From an uncultured Alphaproteobacteria bacterium (GTDB lineage Bacteria > Pseudomonadota > Alphaproteobacteria > UBA6615), in NCBI GenBank assembly GCA_943787445.1, contig CALSML010000026.1:122187-186186 (forward strand): a stretch of 64,000 nt of DNA, in the 5' to 3' direction. The position numbers and the translations under genes were made by a program. Under the pieces are notes generated by a model. It had not been told where the DNA came from and ran no database searches. It saw nothing but the letters and a program-made list of their open reading frames with translations. This document shows, in pieces, positions 38,170 through 46,408 of the stretch (the stretch's first letter is position 1; each line of letters starts with the position of its first letter).

Positions 38170-38323
38170 TCACTCCTTTTTATCAACCCAATAACCATCC
38201 ACTTTTCTTCTATTTGCTCCCGGTCCATCATAAGTAGTGCGGGGAGGGGGGCTAGGTTCTTCATTCTGATCTTTTACTTCAACCAAATATCCATTTACTT
38301 TTTTAAATTTTTTTATCTTCATT
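38170..38323 (-). CDS. Small AT-rich ORF with repeated VxGYxV motif, possible frameshift
   Basis: From the ATG at 38323 the sequence reads MKIKKFKKVNGYLV, then an apparent one-base insertion (GG at 38280/38281), then EVKDQNEEPSPPPRTTYDG and RRKVDGYWVDKKE to a TGA. If one base is removed the product is a 50-residue basic peptide with two related motifs (VNGYLVEVK and VDGYWVDKK). The ATG overlaps the end of the upstream ORF. It is too short for the ORF track, and the call depends on the assumed indel. Confidence 0.3.
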
Positions 38324-38614
38324 AGAAATTTTAGGTTCAGTTTTTTCTGGAGAATTAATGCTTTCGGATTCTTGCATCAGAGCAAATTCGGACCGCAAGT
38401 CCAAGAGCCGACGTATCCTCTGTTTTGGATAAATGGATTCAGCCTTCTCTTTATTACCTTCAGCTATTTCGTTTGCTCTTAAACTCGCAACACCATCAAC
38501 AAAACCCTCTTCCAATTCATCAGCCACTATCTGATATAATTGGTCTTCAGCGAGACGTTCGGAAAGTTTCTCTATTGATTTAAGAATTTTTCGGTCACGT
38601 CTGTTCATCATCAA
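38303..38614 (-). CDS. Hypothetical small charged helical protein of the element
   Basis: This is a 103-residue product with a basic start (MNRRDRKILKSIEKLSER), a helical centre (LYQIVADELEEGFVDGVASL) and an acidic tail. It has no signal peptide or membrane segment. AGGG lies before the paired ATGs. The AT-rich composition contrasts with the host. I do not recognise the family. Confidence 0.5.
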   Translation of the reverse strand: MMMNRRDRKILKSIEKLSERLAEDQLYQIVADELEEGFVDGVASLRANEIAEGNKEKAESIYPKQRIRRLLDLRSEFALMQESESINSPEKTEPKISNEDKKI

Positions 38615-38636
38615 ACCCTAAATAAAGAAAGCCATG

Positions 38637-38822
38637 TCAGCGAAGCGCCTCGACCTGACGCTGCATCGTCGGGGTCACCGACAATTCCCGCTTCTGGTCT
38701 GAGGCCATCTTCTGGGCTGTTGCACGAGAGACCCAGCAACCAACCAGATGCGTTGTCTTGGTGATCAGGTCTGCCATGTCACGACGCGACCTCACTCTTG
38801 AATAAGGCTGGGGCAGCTTCAC
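38637..38822 (-). CDS. Hypothetical 61-residue protein, possibly a fragment
   Basis: A GTG-start ORF (38822) encodes KLPQPYSRVRSRRDMADLIT, then KTTHLVGCWVSRATAQKMAS. The same open frame extends upstream (KSSTARAFVDTNGVKLPQPY) to a TAA without a usable start codon, so this is probably the rest of a longer, broken gene. No function can be given. Confidence 0.35.
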   Translation of the reverse strand: MKLPQPYSRVRSRRDMADLITKTTHLVGCWVSRATAQKMASDQKRELSVTPTMQRQVEALR

Positions 38823-39133
38823 ACCGTTCGTATCGACAAAGGCACGGGCGGTCGATGACTTAATCCCGAATTTGTTGCATTTAAATTCCCCGGTATTCGC
38901 TTCTTACTACTATTCTTTTTTTCACCCATAATGTGAATTTCCCAAGGAATATCCAGTTGAAAATAGTAACAAACAGAACAACAGCGATCATAATAAAACA
39001 CTCCAAACAGCTGCCCAAATGGCGATGGGCTTGGAGCTGCAAACGTAAATGCGAACATTATTGTAATAATAGCTATTGCTATGATGCCGATCACAGAAAT
39101 TAGGCGGCTTATTCGGAATAAAAACTCTTTCAT
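38819..39133 (-). CDS. Hypothetical small membrane protein
   Basis: This protein has about 104 residues from the ATG at 39133, which follows GAGGAG. One strong membrane helix (LISVIGIIAIAIITIMFAFT) is followed by a Cys/Tyr-rich segment (FYYDRCCSVCYYFQLD) and a basic tail. The AT-rich composition is typical of the element. The C-terminal tail overlaps the upstream frame of the next ORF, so the end may be affected by an indel. Function unknown. Confidence 0.45.
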   Translation of the reverse strand: MKEFLFRISRLISVIGIIAIAIITIMFAFTFAAPSPSPFGQLFGVFYYDRCCSVCYYFQLDIPWEIHIMGEKKNSSKKRIPGNLNATNSGLSHRPPVPLSIRTV

Positions 39134-39155
39134 TCTTTCTATACTCCTCTGGGTA

Positions 39156-39973
39156 TCAACATCCCTTGTAGTTTCGCGCCAGACACTCTCGCGAAAGTCG
39201 CTGCGCCTCCGCGATCTGTTCACGGGTCATCAGCTTGGCAACGATGTCTTTGTTGTTCTTGGCTTTCTCAATTCCCTGCGCTGCCGACAAGTTCCACCAC
39301 ATGTAGGCGGCAACAAGGTCTTCGGGGACTCCCCGGCCATTAGCGTACATAATCCCAAGGTTGGTCTGGGCTTTGGCATCGCCCTGCTCGGCGGCCAGTC
39401 GATACCAACGGACAGCCTCGGTGTCGTCTTCGGGGACACCCCGGCCATTGGAGTACATGAAACCGAGATTGTACTGGGCATCGGCATCGCCCTGCTCGGC
39501 GGCCAGTCGATACCAACGGACAGCCTCGGTGTCGTCTTCGGGGACACCCTGGCCATCATCGTACTTTAAACCGAGGTTGAACTGGGCTGAGGCATCGCCC
39601 TGCTCGGCGGCCAGTCGATACCAACGGACAGCCTCGGTGTCGTCTTCGGGGACACCCTGGCCATCATCGTACTTTAAACCGAGGTTGAACTGGGCTGAGG
39701 CATGGCCCTGCTCGGCGGCCAGTCGATACCAACGGACAGCCTCGGTGTCGTCTTCGGGGACACCCCGGCCATTGGAGTACATGAAACCGAGATTGTACTG
39801 GGCTGAGGCAAGGCCCTGTTCAGCTAACGGTCGCCACTTCGCGCAAGGCCGCGGCGTAGTTACCTCGGTTATATGCGTCGACGCCCTTCTGAAAATCCTG
39901 TGCTGTCGCTGGAGGAGCGATGGCGGCGAGTGACAAACGCGATGGCTATGAAGATGGGGCGTAGTGGGTTCAT
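39156..39973 (-). CDS. Secreted Sel1-repeat protein of the element, two indels
   Basis: This protein has about 270 residues. From the ATG at 39973 the frames give a signal peptide (IFIAIAFV, then SLAAIAPPATAQ), followed by DFQKGVDAYNRGNYAAALRE. Seven Sel1 repeats follow, most nearly identical (AEQGDASAQFNLGLKYDDGQ then GVPEDDTEAVRWYRLA). The last repeat is divergent (DLVAAYMWWNLSAAQGIEKA), as usual at the end of such arrays, and a Cys pair closes the protein. Indels at about 39945 and 39835 separate the signal peptide and first repeat from the rest. It is probably exported and may act on the host envelope. Confidence 0.75.
39376..39807. repeat. 108-bp tandem repeat within the Sel1 gene
   Basis: Four near-identical units start at 39376, 39484, 39592 and 39700, exactly 108 bp (36 codons) apart. 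Each contains GATACCAACGGACAGCCTCG. The units are much more alike in DNA than functional constraint requires, which points to recent expansion by slippage or unequal recombination. The unit count may differ between strains, or the assembly may have collapsed it. Confidence 0.9.
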
Positions 39974-40053
39974 GACGTTAGCCTAGCTTACCCAAATCCA
40001 CTTCTGAAACACCTTTCCCCATCGTAAAATTGGGGGATAGAAGGAGCATCGGC

Positions 40054-40437
40054 ATGGCAATTCAGATAAGTACGAACGACATCGACAAGGACGGGTTCTT
40101 CACCACCACATTCACCGGGGACGACACAGGACAACGACTGAAGGGTCGGATCAGCTGTCCGCGGCAGGGTCGGCCGGTTGTCGATTACTTTTACGTGTCG
40201 GTAACCGACCCCGGGGTAGCGACAACCACGACGGACTTCATCAGGGACCGTGATGGGGTGGTGGTTTACCTGAGTGGAGATGTCTTCAGACGGTTCTTCC
40301 ACCAGATGACGTCGGCAATCAGCGGGTCCTCGGACAGCTTCGAGGACTTCATCTGTGGTGTCGTTGCCGACAAATCATTGCCGAAGCAGACACGGGTCGA
40401 CTTCGTATCGAAGCAGTGGTTTTGGGCCTCTCAATAA
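40054..40437 (+). CDS. Hypothetical protein of the element
   Basis: This 127-residue protein starts at the ATG at 40054, after AGAAGGAGC. It reads as a beta-rich soluble domain (DGFFTTTFTGDDTGQRLKGR and GVVVYLSGDVFRRFFHQM), with no signal peptide. I do not recognise it. It is transcribed away from the Sel1 gene. Confidence 0.6.
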   Translation: MAIQISTNDIDKDGFFTTTFTGDDTGQRLKGRISCPRQGRPVVDYFYVSVTDPGVATTTTDFIRDRDGVVVYLSGDVFRRFFHQMTSAISGSSDSFEDFICGVVADKSLPKQTRVDFVSKQWFWASQ

Positions 40438-40567
40438 CAGCATCATGTCGTTCTGATATCAAAGGGTTGCCGTTATACTTGATCGACGGGGCGGAGTTGT
40501 ATGGCGTCCATCTACTTGTTGAGTTTGCTGAGGCCTAGAATGCATAAGAAACAAACGCCTCCTGCTA

Positions 40568-40666
40568 TTACGAACTTAACGCCAGACAACGGTTCGGTTT
40601 TCCATCCCGAAAAACGAGTGCTGCAACAAAACTAAAAAATCCCACAATCACCAAAATCCATTCCAT
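40568..40666 (-). CDS. Possible 32-residue membrane peptide
   Basis: A short ORF begins at the ATG at 40666, seven bases after AAGGAG. It encodes MEWILVIVGFFSFVAALVF and a short polar tail. It could also be the start of a longer gene cut by an indel. It is below the ORF-track cut-off. Apart from this ORF, I see nothing coding in the AT-rich stretch 40438-40736. Confidence 0.35.
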   Translation of the reverse strand: MEWILVIVGFFSFVAALVFRDGKPNRCLALSS

Positions 40667-40736
40667 GTTTGTTCTCCTTGGCTGCGGGGCGTTGCTTTAA
40701 GCGTTAGGCATAGTACTTAGGTTGGAAGAGGTTTTT

Positions 40737-41461
40737 ATGGCAACACGAAAACCCAAAATGGTCACGTGATGAACTCATCCTGACACTCGATTTTTATCTT
40801 CGATACAGACCCCTCCATCCCGGGCAAGGGTTCAACGCAGGTATCTGAACTCAGTGACTTTCTTAATCGTCTTCAATTGAAGCTGGGCGGAGAAACTGGC
40901 GATAAGTTCCGTAACCCCAATGGCGTCTACATGAAGCTGATGAACTTTCGTCGGTTCGATCCTACGTACGAAGGCAAGGGCTTGGAGAGGGGCGGCAAGG
41001 ACGAGGAGGTCGTTTGGAACCTCTACTCATCTAACCCCGATCACCTTCATGAACTCGCACGGGGCATCAAATCTCTTGTTGTGTCTGAAGCCCCCCGTCC
41101 CTCCCGCTGAGATCATAGGAGAGGGACGAAGAGGAGGGAGAGGAAGGCCAGATACTGACCAGAACCCATCGATACAGGGAACGAAACACGAAACTCGTAG
41201 CGCGAAAGAAGCAGCGCGTTCTGCAGGAGAAGGGAACTTTATCCTGCGAGGTATGCGGATTTGATTTCTCGTCGGCATACGGGGAACGAGGTGACGGCTT
41301 TATCGAGTGCCACCACACCAAGCCTGGTTTCGGAGCTAAGGGATGGCGAGACAACCAAGATAAATGAGTTGGCCTTGGTCTGTGCCAACTGCCACCGAAT
41401 GATTCACCGGCGCAAACCTTGGCTATCTGTTGAGGAACTTTCAGGCCTCTTATCTGATTGA
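40737..41461 (+). CDS. HNH endonuclease (McrA-like), frameshifted
   Basis: Reconstructed length is about 240 residues. The N-terminus KWSRDELILTLDFYLRYRPL follows MATR and leads into SELSDFLNRLQLKLGGETGD and FRNPNGVYMKLMNFRRFDP. The C-terminal HNH domain has CEVCGFDFSSAYG, IECHHTKPVSEL and LALVCANCHRMIHRR, giving four zinc-binding cysteines and the HH catalytic pair. Such proteins resemble modification-dependent restriction enzymes like McrA. Indels at about 40765, 40830, 41095, 41150 and 41330 break the frame. In the element it may serve as anti-phage defence or in host DNA attack; that is inference. Confidence 0.8.
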
Positions 41462-41574
41462 ACATCGATAGCAGCCTCGCAGTTTTCGTACTCAAAAACC
41501 TCTTGGGAAAGTCACGAATCGGCCTGATCATCTGGGTAAGCAGAAATCTGCGACACCCCGGACAGGACCAAGCT

Positions 41575-43289
41575 ATGGGACCCGACCCCAATTCCGAATA
41601 CACCGATGACACCCAACTCGCCGACTGCGAGGTACCACCGACGACGTCGGACCAAGATCAACCATCAAAATGGACGGCTCACTACGGCATAAACCCGTAC
41701 AGCGACGACTGGTCTGTACCGCTATCGTTTGCTCTGTCGAGCCAACATCCTGAGCATGTCGTTCTGATCAACAGGCTGTGTCACCAGTATCTGCCGGAGT
41801 ACCTGCCGGAGAGGCGCGAGTATCGGGAGTTCGGAGCGTATCCACGCCGGGAACTCCGCATCATTATCCTACACCTGTATCTGATGTGGTGCCGCGACGA
41901 ACGATTGTTCACGGCAATCCCGATGGGTAACGATACGGCCTACTGGGCTGAAGAAGTACCGATTCATGGACGGGCAGTACCCGAAGATTGTCCGCAACCT
42001 TGCCGACAAAGGGCTAGTCGATCTTGTGCCCGGCTACAGTGCCGAGAACTCAGACGGAAAACGTGAGGGTCGTTACACCCGCATACGACCTACCGACAAA
42101 CTCAGACAGTTATTCCTGACGGCCCGACCATTCGAGCAGACCATCCGTCGTGATCGGCAGGAGACCATCATCATCAACAACCGGGATGGTGAACGGCAGA
42201 CCTACAAAGACACAGCCAAGATCATCAAGGCGCGTAAGGCTGTTGATGCTGTGAACGATGTCCTTGCACTCCACCATGTCGGCCTGATGAATCAGACTGC
42301 AGACGCGGTCTATCAAAGGTACTGGGTTAAGGAGCGATCCCGGTTCGAGACGCGGTGTGTCTCGACGACACAGGCGAACAAGTTCATGGCCCGGGTGTTC
42401 AACAATCGACAGCTGACACTGGGCGGCAGGTACTACGGCCATTGGCCGGGCCAGATCGAGCGTGAACTTCGCCCCTACATCGGCATCGACGGCTCTTACA
42501 CAGTCGAATGGGACTACAGCTCCCTACATCCCGCATTGCTCTACGCCCAGATCGGGCTGGAGATCAGGGATGATCCCTACATCATCGAGACTGGTGTTGT
42601 CGGTCTCCGTGCCAAAGACCAACAGGTGGTCGGGTGGGACAGGACAGCATCAAAGCTAACCCTACTGGCAGCCATCAACGCTGCTGACCGGGATGGTGCC
42701 GTCCTCGGTGCAAAATCAAAGATCAGGAAAGACACCGGCATCAACTATGCCGCGGAAGACATCGCCGACTGTCTTGATCTGCTGCTGATCCGTAATGGGC
42801 CAATCCGACACCTGATCCATCAGGACAAGGGTATCAGCCTACAGGCACAGGATTCCCGTCTTGCTGAGATGGTGATGGGGGTGTTCACACAACTGATGAA
42901 GCCAATCATCCCGGTCCATGACAGCTTCATCGTGAAGGTCGAAGACGAGGGTCTGCTGCTCGATACGATGGAGACGGCCTACCAATCCATTGTTCGGATG
43001 GCTCCCCTACAAGATGGATGACGATAAATCATTGTTACCCCGTGGGATGCGTCAGATCATTGCCCAACACGGAATCAGGCCGGGGACAGTCATCAAATAC
43101 GAAGGTAAGGAATTTACCCCAACGGGCTGGTACCGGGGACGAGTAGACCGATTCTTTGAGCAGCAGCTGGAATACGGGAAGCCAGATTACAGAGTAGAAA
43201 GAAGAAGACAGAAAGAAGAAAACACAGAAGAGACTCACCACTGCACTACTAGGAGAGAATACCCGCAAAGCACTGGAAATGCTGGATAA
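41575..43289 (+). CDS. Large element protein with family A DNA polymerase-like palm motifs, indels
   Basis: Reconstructed length is about 570 residues. The N-terminal half (residues 1-230) is uncharacterised (INPYSDDWSVPLSFALSS, RRELRIIILHLYLMWCRDER). The core reads FNNRQLTLGGRYYGHWPGQI, then YTVEWDYSSLHPALLYAQIG, WDRTASKLTLLAAINAADRD, GISLQAQDSRLAEMVMGVF and PIIPVHDSFIVKVED. The order DYSxxxxxLL, RxxxK, QxxxxxxA and VHDS mirrors motifs A, B and C of family A DNA polymerases. I believe related proteins occur beside integrases in other alphaproteobacteria, annotated as hypothetical (recalled, not checked). Indels occur near 41950 and 43000, and the second ORF ends at 43289 with a charged tail. 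Confidence 0.6.
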
Positions 43290-43709
43290 ACAGACAAAAT
43301 TATAGCCCTGCAGAGGTCTGATCTGTCTTCTGACACCTTCCCTGCGGCTGTCCACCAGAGCCTCTGTACAGGCCTCCTAGCCTCACCCAAGAGGGTTCTG
43401 TCGCTCAAGGACGCAGGGCAGTCCATCGAGGTCAACTCTGGTTACTCTGGCCTAAAATTTATCCGGGCCGTCTTCCAATATATATTCGGCAGGGGGTCGA
43501 TTTTTGTCCCCCGGGGTGGGGCTTGTCGTGCCGTCCAGAGATGGAACCGTGTCACAGCGACAATTTTCTCCTGACCCTAAAACCCTTGTTCCAATCCTGT
43601 TCCACTGACTAGTCGATTCACATCGGATTCAGGTGGGCGTATAATACGGGGATCAACATCAACCAAGGATGTGGAACAAGCAGAATACCGAAGATACTCA
43701 GGCTTTTCG
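43290..43709. other. 420-bp non-coding stretch at the right end of the element
   Basis: I find no supported ORF or RNA gene here. The sequence includes a T-rich/C-rich patch (gatttttgtcccccgggg). It probably holds element regulatory DNA and recombinase arm sites next to the right repeat. Confidence 0.5.
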
Positions 43710-43878
43710 GCCCGCCGTTGTATGAAACCCGCCGTCGGGAAGTAGCTCAGCCTGGTAGAGCACTACGTTCGGGACGTAGGGGCCGGAGGTTCAAATCCTC
43801 TCTTCCCGACCAGAATTTTCCTTATCCCTAAATCGAGATGGCGCGCGGTGCCGTGGCGTTGTGTGGGCGTCCGTATTC
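43710..43878. repeat. Right 169-bp direct repeat (attR) around tRNA-Pro
   Basis: This is the second copy of the repeat at 36168-36336, with two mismatches. Its right part is the 3' end of the minus-strand host gene 43828-44121. The host gene is complete on this side, while the left repeat holds only a copy of its last 16 codons. The sequence identity therefore covers a tRNA plus the tail of a convergent gene. Confidence 0.88.
43736..43812 (+). tRNA. tRNA-Pro (anticodon CGG), right copy
   Basis: This 77-nt gene is identical in sequence to the left copy at 36194-36270, including the encoded CCA and the CGG anticodon. Both copies keep 26 bp of shared 5' flank, but the more distal promoter sequence differs, so their expression may not be equal. 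Confidence 0.96.
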
Positions 43879-44121
43879 AACCAGATCCATCCGGGCATCG
43901 GCGGCATCCAGCAACTCTTCGCAGGTAAAGCTGATATCTGCCGCTGCGTCTTCCAGCGGTGCCAGGTCGCGGAGGTCTTCATCCTCGATGCGATTGCGGG
44001 CCCGATCGGCAGTGGCCCGACGCTGTAGGTTGGCAATGTCCCGCAGATAGGTTTCCAGCGCCGCGATCCGGGAGCAGATCAGCCGATGCTGCACTTCATT
44101 TTCGATAGGCGGTGTCGACAT
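43828..44121 (-). CDS. Hypothetical helical protein overlapping attR
   Basis: This 97-residue soluble, helical protein is rich in Arg, Asp and Ala (QHRLICSRIAALETYLRDIA and LEDAAADISFTCEELLDAAD). The C-terminal 16 codons lie in the 169-bp repeat, so the integrated element either spares or replaces that end. The gene is convergent with the tRNA. No family recognised. Confidence 0.6.
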   Translation of the reverse strand: MSTPPIENEVQHRLICSRIAALETYLRDIANLQRRATADRARNRIEDEDLRDLAPLEDAAADISFTCEELLDAADARMDLVEYGRPHNATAPRAISI

Positions 44122-44190
44122 GGCGGGAAGTTATTGCGAAAATCGCAACATCGCCAAACTGACACTGCCGGTCCACGATGTGCAGGGGCT

Positions 44191-45888
44191 TCAGGCGTTG
44201 AGCAGCACGTTGAGCAATGCGGACTGGCCATTGGCGATGGCGGCGAAGGCCTCTTCAAGCATGCCCGGCAGTTCTGCCGGGGTTTCGACTGTGGCGCCGA
44301 ACGCCCCAAAAGGCTTGGCGAGCTCTGCATAGTCGAACTCGGTGATCGGGTGACCGAGCCAGAGGTCGTTTTTGGCAGCGACCCCGTCGGGGAAATAGCC
44401 TTCCTGATCCTTTCGCATGGCGTTGTAGCCATGGTTGTTAAACACAACGGTGAGGGTCGCGAGGTTGTTGGTGCGTGCAAAGGCCAAAGCCTGAATCGCC
44501 GGATTGTAGAGGAAGGTGCCATCGCCGAGCGTGGTGACAACCGCGCGGTCCGGGACGGCAAGTTTGGCACCCAGTGCCACGCCCATGGCCTGACCCAGGC
44601 CGCCATGCACCCGGAAATAGCTCATCGGTCCATCGCTGTGCAGATGGCGCACGATGGCCGGCCGATGGGTGATGGTCTCATCCACAAATACCGTGCCTTC
44701 CGGTGCGACGCGAGACAGGGTGGCGGCGAGCAAGGCGGGCGAGATCGTGTCGTCGGTTTCCGCGTCCGTCACGATCTGACGCGCTTCGGCCGCGCGATCG
44801 ACGGTGGTGTCTTCCCATCGTGCCCGCCGGCGAGTGATGGCTGTCTCGTCAATTTTCGCCTGCCTGAGCGCGTCGACCAGCAGGGCAAGATTCGCCGCGA
44901 CATCTCCCTCGAGAAAACACTCGGCCGAACTGGGCTGGTAGACCACATGGTCGCGGAAGGGCGTGTCATCGATGCTGACGATACGCGCGTTCTTGGGGAC
45001 GTTGGCCAGCGGGTACCAGGGCTGGCGGGAGGCGATCATCAGAATGAGATCGGCTTCGTCGATGACCGGGGGGCGACCTGCACCGAGATAAAGGGGGTGG
45101 TCCTTGGGGAAATTGGCATAGGGGGCGAACCGGCCCTCGGCCACTGGTATGGCGAGCGTCTCGGCCAGTGCGATCAGGGCGTTGTAGCCTTCGGCGGTGC
45201 GACCGGACTCCTCGGTGATGATGGCTGGACATTCCGCGGCGAGCAGCATGTCGGTGACCTTTGCGATATCAGCCGGCGTGGCGGTGACCACAGGCGCTGC
45301 CGGCGGGTTGCGGCGTTCGCTGGGGGGTGTCCAGGGCTGCATCATGACTTCGATCGGTACCGACAGATATGTAGGTGCGCGCGGCGTGCGTTGGGACAAT
45401 TCACCGGCGGTCACGATCTGCTGATACATGTTCGAGATGCTGCCGGTCTGATGGGCCCATTTGACCAGCGGTTCGATGAGACGAGTGGGGCTGCCGACCT
45501 GATTGAGGATTGCCTGCCACTGAAAGCCAGGGTCGATGTCCGGGTCGTCACCGAAACTCACGGATTCACCGGAGAGAATCAGCATGGGGATCGCGCCACG
45601 CAGAGCGCCTTCGATGCCCAGTGAGCCCTGCAGCAGCCCGACGCCGGTGTGCAGCATGACGGCCTGCATCCGACCGGTGAGTGAGGTGTAGCCGATGGCC
45701 AGGTCGACGGCGAGGGTCTCATGGGCGCAGGTGAGATAGGTGGGGCCGGACTCATTGGTCAATTGCTGCTGGGCCATGGCTTCCCAGAACGGGCCCCATT
45801 CGGAGCCCGGTGAGGCCATCACATAGTCGATGCCGAGACTGCGAAAGGCCTGCAGGATTGCGTCGCCGCCGTCTGTCGAATTTCTCAT
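44191..45888 (-). CDS. ThDP-dependent enzyme (acetolactate synthase-like)
   Basis: This thiamine diphosphate enzyme has about 565 residues and starts at the ATG at 45888. The N-terminal PYR domain has the cofactor-activating Glu in TYLTCAHETLAVDLAIGYTS. The central domain has AECPAIITEESGRTAEGYNA. The C-terminal PP domain has the ThDP/Mg motif TLGDGTFLYNPAIQALAFAR, closing with TLTVVFNNHGYNAMR. This GDG-x(~25)-NN pattern is diagnostic for the cofactor. The family includes acetolactate synthase, benzoylformate decarboxylase and oxalyl-CoA decarboxylase, and I cannot choose a substrate. There is no small regulatory subunit gene beside it, which argues against biosynthetic acetolactate synthase. 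Confidence 0.88.
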   Translation of the reverse strand: MRNSTDGGDAILQAFRSLGIDYVMASPGSEWGPFWEAMAQQQLTNESGPTYLTCAHETLAVDLAIGYTSLTGRMQAVMLHTGVGLLQGSLGIEGALRGAIPMLILSGESVSFGDDPDIDPGFQWQAILNQVGSPTRLIEPLVKWAHQTGSISNMYQQIVTAGELSQRTPRAPTYLSVPIEVMMQPWTPPSERRNPPAAPVVTATPADIAKVTDMLLAAECPAIITEESGRTAEGYNALIALAETLAIPVAEGRFAPYANFPKDHPLYLGAGRPPVIDEADLILMIASRQPWYPLANVPKNARIVSIDDTPFRDHVVYQPSSAECFLEGDVAANLALLVDALRQAKIDETAITRRRARWEDTTVDRAAEARQIVTDAETDDTISPALLAATLSRVAPEGTVFVDETITHRPAIVRHLHSDGPMSYFRVHGGLGQAMGVALGAKLAVPDRAVVTTLGDGTFLYNPAIQALAFARTNNLATLTVVFNNHGYNAMRKDQEGYFPDGVAAKNDLWLGHPITEFDYAELAKPFGAFGATVETPAELPGMLEEAFAAIANGQSALLNVLLNA

Positions 45889-45965
45889 GTCATCGTGCCC
45901 CGAACCGCAAATATGTGTTTGCGTGCCCATCGTGCGACAACGGGTTGCTGCTGGCAATGTTCCGG

Positions 45966-46404
45966 TCAGCCGCGCCCGGCCCAGATGATCAGGTGGAGAC
46001 TTTCCACCTCGGCGAGGGGGAACAACAATTCACGTTGCGGGTTGAACTGTTCGAGCACCAGCATATCCGCGCTTTGACGCAGGAACCGTTTGACCAGCGC
46101 GCGGGGAGCTTCCCCGTCTGCTTCGGGGCGGATCTGCACCACCACGAATGTGTCGTCGCCCGGCGTGATGGCGCTCCCCGGGTGGACATGCAGCGTCTCT
46201 CCCAGAAAATACCGCGGTACCATCGAAGTGTCGGCAAAATAGACCGCATAGGCGCTGGTGACCCCCTGAAGGGAGGGTGGGCGCTCGATGTAGTCATGCA
46301 CCTGACCGTTCTATCAGGAACATACCGTCTGACCCGGCAACGACGGTGCCCATTACGGGAAGGTCGCGCATCCCGGCCAGAAGTATCATCGGAACAGATT
46401 TCAT
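45966..46404 (-). CDS. S24/LexA-like protein without a DNA-binding domain, one indel
   Basis: This protein has about 146 residues from the ATG at 46404. It reads MRDLPVMGTVVAGSDGMFLI, then after a one-base loss near 46305 NGQVHDYIERPPSLQGV, the catalytic Ser region YFADTSMVPRYFLGE and the Lys region RALVKRFLRQ. This is the C-terminal LexA/CI-type domain. The helix-turn-helix normally found before it is missing, because the upstream membrane-protein gene ends at 46409. It may be an anti-repressor-like remnant or a free-standing protease domain. Confidence 0.68.
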
Positions 46405-46408
46405 CCGT

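Larger units (their letters stand above)
36168..43878. mobile_element. Integrated 7.5-kb element at tRNA-Pro(CGG)
   Basis: The element lies between two 169-bp direct repeats that each hold a complete tRNA-Pro gene. A tyrosine recombinase gene sits next to the left repeat, as expected for tRNA-targeted integration. Cargo, in order: integrase, terminase small subunit, three or four small AT-rich ORFs, a Sel1-repeat protein, two small hypotheticals, an HNH endonuclease and a polymerase-palm-like protein. There are no portal, capsid, tail or large-terminase genes. This size and content suggest a phage satellite or another parasitic integrative element rather than a full prophage. Parts (38.1-39.1 kb and 40.4-40.8 kb) are clearly lower in GC than the host. 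Confidence 0.85.

Noticed and set aside
39376-39807. CRISPR-like direct repeats
   Set aside because: The units are 108 bp with no variable spacers and lie in frame within a Sel1-repeat gene; they encode 36-residue protein repeats.
36194-43812. Two tRNA-Pro genes from simple tandem duplication
   Set aside because: The 169-bp repeat borders an integrase and phage-like genes, with the host gene's tail copied at the left end, so integration explains it better.
44086-45624. 512-residue plus-strand ORF
   Set aside because: Antisense shadow of the ThDP-enzyme gene, which has clear motifs on the other strand.
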